The position numbers and the translations under genes were made by a program. A stretch of DNA of 64,000 nucleotides from Adiantum capillus-veneris. Taxonomy: Eukaryota > Streptophyta > Polypodiopsida > Polypodiales > Pteridaceae. The notes beneath the pieces are model-generated. The model did no database searches and was not told where the DNA came from. It saw only the letters and a list, made by a program, of their open reading frames with translations. The stretch spans positions 66,762,281 through 66,826,280 of the forward strand of contig CM043956.1 of NCBI GenBank assembly GCA_014529385.2, in the 5' to 3' direction. Below, piece after piece: positions 55,439 to 64,000 of this stretch. Position 1 is the first letter of the stretch; every line of letters starts with the position of its first letter.

Positions 55439-56245
55439 AAGTTTAAATGGACAGAAGCACATGTAAAATCCATGAAAAAGCTAAAGGAGTTGCTCCAGTC
55501 AGCAACAACTTTGAGAAAGGTAGACTATGAGTGCCAAAGGCCAGTAATTGTGACAATAGACACCAGTCCTACAGGGATTGGATGGGCAATAGGGCAAGAT
55601 GACAAAGAAGGACACAGGTATGTGGTAAGATTTGGAGCAAAGGTGCTAAGTTCTCACCAAAGAAACTATCCACAGATAAAGAGAGAGTTATGGGGTATGG
55701 TTACAGCCTTGAAAAGTGGGAAAGAGTACCTAATTGGTGCATGTGTGGTTGTAGAAACAGATTTTCTACCACTTCTTGGGATGATTACAAGCTGCTCAAC
55801 TCCATACATTGCTATGTTGTGGTGGATTGACTACATTAAGTCTTTAAATCCTGAGTTTAAGCACATTGTAGGTAAAGACAATACAGTGGCAGATATGCTA
55901 TCAAGGGCAAGGTATGAAGATGAGTCACAAATGATTGACGAGGGAGATGATGTAGGCACAAAGTTCTATTCTATCTCTCATGTCAAAGGTAACAATGTCT
56001 GCATGACTAATCTACTTGAATCATTCTTGAAAGAGCTTTATGAAGGTGATTGGCTTCTTATTGGAAGCTACTTGAGTACTCTAACAAAACAGGATGATTG
56101 GTCTGAACAAGAATTCAAGAGGATACGCAGGAAAGCATATGGGTACTTTTTGAGGGATGGTGACTTGTGGAAGCATCCTAAACAAAAGGGTGCTACACCA
56201 CAAAGGGTTATATGTAAAAAAGAGACTCATGCAAGAGTTTCATGA
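55439..56245 (+). pseudogene. RNase H and integrase start of element F
   Basis: In the same frame as RT after a TAG. RNase H shows 'VIVTIDTSPTGIGWAIGQ' (first Asp), 'YPQIKRELWGMVTALK' (Glu) and 'VVVETDFLPLL' (Asp), ending near 'DNTVADMLSRA'. It then runs into the spacer before integrase, and the frame is lost at an A6 run near 56215. Confidence 0.88.
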
Positions 56246-56843
56246 GAGTCTATGGGCTGGACACAGGGGTGTATGGGCAACCTTCTCCAAGTTGAAAGAA
56301 AAATACTGGTGGAAGGGTATGTATAAAGATGTATCTCAGTTTGTAGAGACATGTGTAACTTGTCAAGTGTATTCAAATGTTCGACATCGTGATGGATTGC
56401 ACCCTACATATCCACTAGCCATGCACTATAAATGGGTTGTGGATCTAGTCACAATGCCTCTAGGACTCTAGCAGATGAGATACTTGGTTCTTGCACGAGA
56501 GGACCTAACTAACCAGGTTGAAGCAAGAGCATTAAGAGATAAAACCACAGAAGTTGTGTGCAAATTCCTTCTTGATGAGGTGATTTGCCGTTATGGTTGT
56601 GTGGGAAAAATCACTGCAGATAGAGGTGAGCTGGATGCCGAAGAAGCAAGGGAGTTCTTTTCTAGATTAGGAATCAAGCTTTCTCTTACTACAGCTTACA
56701 ACCCTGAAGGCAATGGAAAGAGTGAAAGAGGGCATCCTCCTATCATCAAAGCTTTGGCCAAGGCTTGCGAAGGAAGAGTTGGTGAGTGGCCAAATTGTTA
56801 CCATATGCTTTATGGGCTGATCGTACAACACATAGCTCAGTAA
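56157..56843 (+). pseudogene. Integrase of element F
   Basis: Frame 56157-56471 has the zinc domain (HESLWAGHRG with both His, then CVTCQVY with the CX2C) and the first catalytic Asp (WVVDLVTMP). After a TAG (56469-56471) the same frame gives the second Asp (KITADRGELD) and Glu (NGKSERGHPP). All three catalytic residues survive. The frame is lost near 56800. Confidence 0.85.
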
Positions 56844-57421
56844 GTGGCTACATGCCTGCGGAGCTAATGTATGGTCAAAAGCCAGTGATGCCGAATATTG
56901 AAGATACAATTCCCACATGGAATGTACTACCTTGGAAAGAGGGGCTTAGCGGGGAAGATCTCCTTGCACTGCGTATAAGGCAGCTAGAGAGAAGACCTGG
57001 AGACATTGAAGCTGCAAAAGAACGACTCAAAAATGCAAGGTTGAAAAAAAAGGAATACTTTGATAAGCGACATTGACTCAGGAGCAAAGCAATTGACAAA
57101 GGTGAGTGGGTCTTGGTGTATGATAGTAGCCTTGATAACCAGCACACAGTCATGTGTAAGTTTTCAAAAAGATGGTTTGGACCGTATGTTGTAGAGCATG
57201 TGCATGAAAATGCTACTTACAGCTTGTCTGAACTAGATGGTACAAAAGTAAAGATTCCCATTGCAGGAAAAAGGATCAAAATGTTTAAGAGAAGAGGAGA
57301 CAATGATCCAGAAGATGTTGATGAGAAAGAAGATCAAACCACAGGTAAAGATCAAAGTGAAGATGAATATTTGGAATCATCCAGTGAAGAAGAAAGCAAG
57401 GAAGATGTACAAGAGGGCTGA
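56786..57421 (+). pseudogene. Integrase C-terminal part of element F
   Basis: The frame from 56786 (pastes on to 'YALWADRTTHSSVSGYMPAELMYGQKPV') runs through a Lys/Arg-rich helix to a TGA (57074-57076). It then continues in the same frame with 'KFSKRWFGPYVVEHVHENATYSL', the SH3-like integrase end, and an acidic tail (about 57300-57420, many Asp/Glu). No chromodomain seen. Confidence 0.82.
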
Positions 57422-57464
57422 TCTTACAAAGAAATAATGTGGCACATACCGGAGGATGTGCAGG

Positions 57465-57478
57465 TTTAGAGGGGGTGA
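57465..57478 (+). other. Polypurine tract of element F
   Basis: TTTAGAGGGGGTGA lies immediately before the LTR start. Confidence 0.8.
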
Positions 57479-57479
57479 A

Positions 57480-57852
57480 TATCGTGCTGTGACACGTACA
57501 TAGTGGGAACGCATGCTACAAGATCTATCTTGTAACTTTTTAGATACATAATTATCTTTTCTATAATGTACATATGCATATTTAAGTATAATAATAAGCC
57601 TTCTATCTCATCCTATTATTTTTCTCAAGGGTAACCTATCCTTACTTTACCATCAGAAAATACTATGGGAAAAGCTCAATAGCTTCGCCTCTTTAACTTG
57701 GGGCAAAAAGCATTGATTCTTTATTTCTACTATCTCATTATCATCTCACACCCTAGCTAGATCTTATATCTAGGGTAAACTCCAATATATATATATATTC
57801 TATGTATTTTTTATACTTTTCTTATATTTCTTTTTAAATAGCTACTAGGAGG
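57480..57852 (+). repeat. Partial 3' LTR of element F
   Basis: Starts TATCGTGCTGTGACACG, one base from the expected TGTCG. Reverse complement of 42105-42476, including the same (AT)-rich and 'tagatcttatatctagggta' palindromic segment. Interrupted at 57852 by the CACTA terminus. Confidence 0.9.
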
Positions 57853-57894
57853 CACTACAAGAGGTTGTGTGCTCTTGTGACGCTGTTAGCGACG

Positions 57895-58085
57895 GAAATA
57901 CACTGGGTTTTTATAACCCCCGGCGTCGCTAAAACCGTCGCTACGAGAGCGTCGCTATATGCGTCGCTATAGGCGTCGCTATATAGAGACGCTCATAGCG
58001 ACGTTTACACAGAAGTCTATAGCGATGCTTATAGCGACGCTCCATAGCCATAAATAGCGATGGTTATAGCGACGCCTGAGAGAAA
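57895..58085. repeat. Subterminal repeats of H1
   Basis: About ten copies in both orientations of the 11-13 bp motif GCGTCGCTATA (variants with single changes). In En/Spm elements such subterminal arrays bind the element's own DNA-binding protein. Confidence 0.85.
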
Positions 58086-58430
58086 TTTTTTTTGGTGACA
58101 GGGCATTGAATACCCTGCCACCCATCAACCATATTGTACTTGATTCACTTTTTAAAAAAAGTGCAAGGGTAGATAATAGACCCAAAATAGTCACCCACAA
58201 AACGCATTGTTTGCAAAATTGACAAGCGTAAAATTGACAATTGTACACATCATAAGCAAAATGAATTGATTGGCAAATGTAATAATGACAATTGTACAAC
58301 ATCATAGGCATAAAGAATTGATTGGCAAAATGAACTGCGGTGACAAATGTAATAATATACATGGTTCAAAAAGACGTATAAAATCCGTCTCATGATACAT
58401 AAGCTATGAGAAACCCTAAACTAATGCTAT

Positions 58431-58692
58431 CTAGCTACGGCTAAACTGACGTTGTCTAGTCAGATGTCTCATCGCGTCCAAGCGGCGTATCTGTCGGATT
58501 CTACAAAAAAAGACAATAAGACAGCTTTCAGTAAGTATAAACATATAACGACATTTATAAAACAATACAAAAAATAGAAAAGAGTAAACCCTAATACTAA
58601 CCATGCCGCCGCGAGAACTGAGAATGTCCATCAGGGCGTTTAAGCCCTTCCTGCCTGCGTACTCGCGCTCGTACGGTGTGGGATCACGTCCT
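58431..58692 (-). pseudogene. Terminal exons of CACTA second gene in H1
   Basis: The minus strand repeats the end of the H2 gene at 59329-59565: 'GRDPTPYEREYAGRKGLNAL' then 'MDILSSRGGM', a GT donor, and after about 100 bp a last short exon ending in a stop. It is a truncated duplicate without the front of the gene. Confidence 0.8.
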
Positions 58693-58729
58693 CACTACAA
58701 GAGGTTGTGTGCTCTTGTGACGCTCTTAG

Positions 58730-58975
58730 CGACGGAAATACACTGGGTTTTTATAACCCCCGGCGTCGCTATAACCGTCGCTAAAAGCGTCGCTACGAGA
58801 GCGTCGCTATCTGCGTCGCTATAGGCGTTGCTATAGGCGTCGCTATATAGCGACGCTCATAGCGACGCCTATAGCGACGCAGATAGCGACGCTCTCACAG
58901 AAGAGTATAGCGACGCATATAGCGACGCTACAGAGCCATAAATAGCGACGCTTATAGCGACGCCTGAGAGAATAT
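58730..58975. repeat. Subterminal repeats of H2 with a perfect 31-bp palindrome
   Basis: More than a dozen GCGTCGCTATA-type motifs in both orientations. Bases 58797-58827 are the exact reverse complement of 58866-58896, forming a stem of 31 bp around a 38-bp loop made of more motifs. In H1 the same region is degraded. Confidence 0.9.
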
Positions 58976-59328
58976 TTTTTTGGTGGCAGGGCATTGAATG
59001 CCCTGCCACCCATCAACCATATTGTACTTGATTCACTTTTTAAAAAAAGTGCAAAGGTAAATAATAGACCCAAAATAGTCACCCACAAGACGCATTGTTT
59101 GCAAAATTGACAATTGTACACATCATAGACAAACTGAATTGATTGGCAAATGTAATAATGACAATTGTACAACATCATAGGCATAAAGAATTGATTGGCA
59201 AAAGGAATTGCGGTGACAAATGTAATAATATACATGGTTCAAAAAGACGTATAAAATCCGTCTCATGATACATAAGCTATGAGAAACCCTAAACTAATGC
59301 TATCTAGCTACGGCTAAACTGACGTCGT

Positions 59329-60642
59329 CTAATCAGACGTCTCATCGCGTCCAAGCGGCGTATCTGTCGGATTCTGCAAAAAAAGACAATAAGACAGTTT
59401 TCAGTAAATATAAACATATAACGACATTTATAAAACAATACAAAAAATAAAAAAGAGTAAACCCTAATACTAACCATGCCGCCGCGAGAACTGAGAATGT
59501 CCATCAGGGCGTTTAAGCCCTTCCTGCCTGCGTACTCGCGCTCGTACGGTGTGGGATCACGTCCTGTCATCGACCACTGTCAAAACATACAAAGATTTCA
59601 TTATGTTAGAACTAAAAAACTCATAAACCCTAAACTATCGAACATGCATAAAGAGCAATGTGAAAAGACTTACAAAATCGGCCTCAAATGATGCCCATCC
59701 ACCGCTCCCCAAGTGGTGCGAGCTCCCTGCCTCTACTCGCGCTCTGGCTGCATCCTTTTGTTGCTTCCACTTGTCGGGATTCTCGCGCGCTGCTTTCTTC
59801 GCATTCTTCCAATCTTCTTTGGCCAGCCAATCTGGCCTATTCCACCCATTCTTGATTGCTTTTTGCACTTCGGAACGCTTGTGTTTGCAGTATTCGCGCA
59901 TTCGAATCTTCATCAGGTCTTCATTGAAGCGCTGATCCCGTGTTGGAACGGGAAACTCATCATGAAGTATGCTGATGACTCTGTTTTTTAAATCACTTGG
60001 TACTTCACTCCATTTGTTTAGTATATAGTGTCTAAACAGCTGAGAGCAAAGACCACGCATGCGCGAGATCACCTTCTTGCCGTCATCATCCATGATGATG
60101 CCGCCGCTGATGTCGACGGAGTAAGGCAAGCCCTCTGGCCGGTGACGCGTGAACCTGGGTGTCCCGGCAGGGGTCTCTAGCGGCGTGTCGATGGGGGTAC
60201 GGACGTCAGGTGTCTCCATCGGCGTCTGGGCGCCGAAGCGAGGAGTGTCGAGTGGGGTGGCTCCTGGCGGAGTAGGTAGAGGTGTGTAGCTTCTAGGAAC
60301 AGTCAGCCGTGCAAAACCTGGCGTAGACGGCGATGCTGTGGCTGGTGTGGGGGCGGGCAAAGAAGGGGAGGGTAAAGAGCCTCGTCGAACACGAGGCGGT
60401 GTGGAGGCATCGGTGGCGGAATCCCCACAACAACCGCCACCGCCACCACTAGAGCGCCGGTGTCTAGACGAGTGTGACGCTCGTCTCGTCGACGCCGAAG
60501 CTTCGGAGCGCGCCGAATGCTCCGAAAGAGAGGGAGATGCGGATGGTGTAGGAACGCGCGATGATGCGCCAAAGCGATGACGCTCCACGTACCACTGTCT
60601 CTGCTACGGTGACAAAGAAGAAAGAAACTCCTCATCATCCAT
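59329..60642 (-). CDS. CACTA second protein (plant transposase PF03004 type)
   Basis: Minus-strand gene with three visible exons: 60642-59674, 59576-59475 and 59373-59329. Introns 59577-59673 (97 bp) and 59374-59474 (101 bp) have GT...AG borders, and the frame is kept across the second. The N-terminal about 170 residues are Ser/Pro/Thr-rich with repeated T-P dipeptides, like disordered linkers. The conserved part is 'NKWSEVPSDLKNRVISILHDEF', 'YCKHKRSEVQKAIKNGW' and 'FEADF', then 'GRDPTPYEREYAGR', the usual arrangement of the Ptta/En/Spm family. In En/Spm-type elements this partner protein is thought to bind the subterminal repeats. An in-frame TAG at codon 13 (60604-60606) interrupts the start chosen at 60642; a GTG-started frame from 60588 is otherwise open. 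Confidence 0.85.
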
Positions 60643-60914
60643 ACCTGCATTAAACACACGAATATTTAAACTTAATATTGAATGAATAGAGTAGACAATG
60701 ACGCAAAGACCATTAAATACAATGACGTAATGACGCATATAAATACAATGACGCAATGAATCGAGTGATAGAAGAGGCAAGTCGAAAACTCAGAATTTTC
60801 AATCAAAAGATGTGAGCGCGAGTAGAAAAGAGCGTTACACACCATGGAAGCTACTTAGAGAGCTAGAGCTTTTACAGCACGGAGCAAAATTGTTCAAATA
60901 CAATATTTGTGGCT
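60643..60914. other. Spacer between the two CACTA genes
   Basis: About 270 bp with no ORF of interest; holds the 5' leader of the second gene and the 3' end of the transposase gene. Confidence 0.5.
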
Positions 60915-63592
60915 TTAAGAGATCTCTCTCTCATCCTCGCATAACTCAGCATAACTTCCTATATCTATATAGAGCTCTCCGTTTAAACACATATCCTCTG
61001 TTTCATTTTGTAGCTCCTCTGCATGCACCCCATATAGAGTAGTAGCATCTTGATGCTCGTCTGGCACCACCGCAGCGGCTTCTGATTGAGCATCTTCTCT
61101 GATCTCCTCCATTGATGTCGTTGTGATTGGCACATGGTAGCCTTCATACGTCCTTGCACTACGAGGGGCTACCTCTATGACGTACCACCAGTTTGATGTA
61201 GACTTTGTAGGATGAAATACTACCTGCCAGAGCCACATAACTTACATGAGAGCTTTCAAGCACATAACTTGTAAAAGGGGGATGTTAACTATTTATATAC
61301 TTACTTGTTCACAATGCTCGGGTAGTACGAAAGTGTCTCTTAGGTCAGTCCATTTCTTAGTAGAATCCACCTCAAGAAAACCAGACTCTCCTCTACGCAC
61401 AGTAGCGTTTCGACCCTCCATGATTATCTTGAACCATTGCACGTCGAACAAGTCGACAAAAAATCCTCTGTAATCGATCCTCAAAATCTCTTGCAGCGTG
61501 CCGAAGTAAGTGAGTTCCGCCACCACGGGATCTGCATCAGAGGAACGTCGTCGACTAGACTGTTCAAATTTTGCCATGATTCCCCAATCTTGAGTAAAAC
61601 TCTTTTTGTCGATTCGTTCCACCCTAAAATGTCGACCTTTACACCATGCTGCTGTGTATGACTTATACTACAATGAACAAAGATTATGAGTGGCCGTTCA
61701 AACGTTTATAAATAAAGTCACTTGCTAGTCGTACATTGCAAACTTACCTTGGTCGCGCAACCCCGAGAGTACTCCCACTCTTCTTCAGTCACTTCGTCAC
61801 CGCATTGTTGTGCGCTTTTCAATTGGTTGTGCAACCATCTTAAGCTCATGAAGGTTGGTAGGCTCTCTAGAACCGCTGGATAGTGCATCGGTGGTCGTGC
61901 CACTCTCCAATGTACACTAGGGACTCTGATACCAACCAACCTTCTGCCATGCTACCCTCCGGACGTGCCTTTTGACGCACATATCCCTTAAGCGTTTTCA
62001 TGAAACGCTCTAAGAAGAACATCCATCTGGAATGAACTGTGCCAGCTATTTTCACCTCATCAACTATGTGAATAAGAAGATGCACCTGAATGGTTAGTAT
62101 TGTAGTAGGAAAATGTTTCTCAAACATGCACACAAGCTCCGCAGCATTTAGTTTGGCGAATGGTATGGAGTCTACGTCGATCTCCTTTTGTGAGATCCAT
62201 TGCACCAGCTTTGCAAGTTTGTAGATTGTGTTACGGATGTCGAGAGACAAACATCCCTCAATGGCAACCGGTAAAATAAACTGTAAAGTATGTGCAGCAA
62301 TGTGTGTCGGCTCATATCCACCACCTCTATGCCAATCCACAATTGTTGTAGCTCTTCCAATAGTGGACGAAGATACACATCCATATTCCCCACTTTATAT
62401 CGCCCTGGCACAATCAAGCTTAGCCATAGGTGCCCCTTCTTCGTAGTCAACCACGGGGGAATGTTGTAGTTGACGATGACAACGGGCCATACACTGTAAG
62501 ATGTTGATCTTTGACCAAATGGATTTACGCCATCCATAGCCAGGCCTAAGCGCAAATTTCGAGCTTCCCTGGCAAAATCCGACCATGTTCCATCTATATG
62601 TTTCCAGGCTGCGCAATCTGCAGGAATTCGTAGCACACCATCCGAAGATTTATTCTCCTCATGCCATGATGCTAGGGCGGCCATGGACTTACATTCGAAG
62701 AAATGCTTGATGCGAGGAAGCAAAGGAAAATGTCGCAAAACCTTTTGTGGAATTTTTGTCCCGTGGAGATCTACTCGATATCTTTCGGAATCACATTTCG
62801 GACACTTCTCCATGTCTGTGTATTCCCCTCTGAAAAGAATGCAGTCATTAGGACAAGCGTGGATAGAATTGTAATCCATCCCCAAGTTTCGCAAAATCTT
62901 TCTTGCTTCATCTCGGGAATCTGGCATCACATTGTCAGCTGGTAGAATGTGCTCTTTCAGCAATCTACACAACATAAAAATATGATACAGTCGTGTAAAA
63001 ATCTATCAGATCATTATACATTTAGAGTTCTATTAAAGTAAACTAATTGTAATAGATCACCTGAAAGCGCTGTGACGCTAGTGTCACTCCATCCAAACTT
63101 TGCCTGCATGTTGAGAAGAACCAGGAGTGCTTTCAATCTAGACATACATGCTCCATTATACAATGATGTATCGGCTTCACTTTTCATATCATCATAGATA
63201 AGACTTTCTGAATCCATGATCGTCTCGATCATTTCATCAATCTCGGGCTCAAACATTGCCTCGTTGGGAATGTGCTCTGCATGATCATCCCCCGAGCTGT
63301 CAGAGGCTACATCTTGTGGCCTCACATATGCTGCTTGACCAAAGCGCCTGCGAATACGTCTATTGGGTTGCAAGATTGCTGCTTGTTGGCCAGCGTCAGA
63401 GTCCGACGAGTTATAATTAGCAACAACTCGATCTATAATAGATGGATCGAACTCGCCAAATTCGCGAACGTGCTGCAAAGAAACACGTCTTGTCCGTCGC
63501 ACGGCATGCTTGCATTGATTACAAGGACATAAGACCCTCGTTGAGAGATAGGTGTTTCGGTTGGACGGTCCCACATCCTCGTCGCTACTCAT
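60915..63592 (-). CDS. CACTA transposase gene (tnp2/DUF4218/DUF4216), internally deleted
   Basis: Minus-strand gene starting at the ATG complementing 63592-63590. Exon 1 (63592-63061) has the transposase-associated N-terminal Cys motif CPCNQCKH. Intron 62965-63060 is GT...AG. Exon 2 has 'CPNDCILFRGEYTDMEKCPKC' (zinc-ribbon-like) and the first part of tnp2: 'REARNLRLGLAMDGVNPFG', 'SYSVWPVVIVNYNIPPW', 'MDVYLRPLLEELQQLW'. At about 62340-62390 the text jumps, in another frame, into DUF4218 ('LDIRNTIYKLAKLVQWIS', 'VHLLIHIVDEVKIAGTVHSRWMFFLERF'). The catalytic C-terminal part of tnp2 and the linker are missing. Introns 61668-61747 and 61224-61304 (both GT...AG) then lead to DUF4216 ('TYFGTLQEILRIDYRGF', 'FHPTKSTSNWWYVIEVAPR') and an acidic tail ending at 60915. 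The product would lack catalytic residues. Confidence 0.88.
62965..63060 (-). other. Intron of CACTA transposase gene
   Basis: 96 bp. Minus-strand donor TTTCAG|GTGATC and acceptor GTTGTGTAG|ATTG. Coding similarity resumes directly after the acceptor. Confidence 0.75.

Positions 63593-64000
<408 letters not shown>

Larger units (their letters stand above)
54611..57852 (+). mobile_element. Element F: Ty3/gypsy retrotransposon, 5'-truncated, broken by a CACTA element
   Basis: It starts inside the RT domain and proceeds through RNase H and integrase to a polypurine tract and 373 bp of 3' LTR (57480-57852). The LTR matches the outer end of the E LTR, so E and F are one family. The LTR is cut after 'ctactaggagg' by CACTACAAGAGG; the undisturbed sequence continues in the E LTR. 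Three in-frame stops (55436, 56469, 57074) and two frameshifts (near 56215 and 56800) disable it. Confidence 0.9.
57853..58692 (-). mobile_element. CACTA (En/Spm) 3' terminal segment H1
   Basis: Begins with the terminal inverted repeat CACTACAAGAGG inside the LTR of F. Subterminal repeats of the type GCGTCGCTATA / TATAGCGACGC follow (57895-58080), then the last exons of the element's second gene on the minus strand. It ends at 'gggatcacgtcct' where a second CACTACAAGAGG starts. The flank is AGG (57850-57852). Either it is the exposed end of an older CACTA into which H2 jumped, or the terminus was duplicated in tandem. Confidence 0.9.

Overview
This is a 64 kb piece of a land-plant nuclear chromosome made almost entirely of transposable elements and simple repeats. 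I see no convincing single-copy host gene, rRNA, tRNA or CRISPR. The plant assignment rests on Ty1/copia and Ty3/gypsy elements with plant-type domains (including the second, archaeal-type RNase H of the Tat group), CACTA (En/Spm) transposons with plant-only tnp2/DUF4216/DUF4218 modules, and GT-AG introns of 80-101 bp. The species cannot be named; the nesting suggests a large, repeat-rich genome.

Layout. 1-10312: gene-poor DNA with a CT microsatellite, a solo copia LTR (4430-4658, TSD ACAAG), tandem repeats and a 1.76 kb tract saturated with TAGCTA words (6883-8640). 10313-19131: Tat-like gypsy element A (+) with both LTRs and TSD CCGCA. 19195-25231: a relative of A, element B (-), facing it so that the two form a giant inverted repeat. 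25232-29195: copia element C (+), inserted in B and cut off within its reverse transcriptase. 29762-42477: gypsy element E (-), split inside its protease by gypsy element D (30912-38416, -, TSD AGACT). D lacks RT, RNase H and integrase; foreign coding sequence, part of it kelch-like, occupies their place. 42478-48219: three long CT arrays, a degenerate 300-360 bp tandem array and a non-autonomous CACTA-like element (46600-47928). 48225-53769: nearly complete copia element G (+, TSD AGCTT). 54611-57852: gypsy element F (+), same family as E, whose 3' LTR is broken by a CACTA end at 57853. 58693 to the window end: a second CACTA (H2), nested in or duplicated from the first, with its two intron-containing genes on the minus strand.

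How it fits together. Relative ages follow from nesting: E before D, B before C, F before H1 before H2. No element encodes a full functional set: A, B, C, E and F carry stops and frameshifts; G has two amber stops and altered integrase residues; H2's transposase has lost its catalytic middle; D could move only in trans. The points most worth following are D (captured sequence plus an extra ORF upstream of gag), the leader block shared by unrelated elements A and G, the A/B inverted repeat as a likely dsRNA source, and the self-nested CACTA ends.
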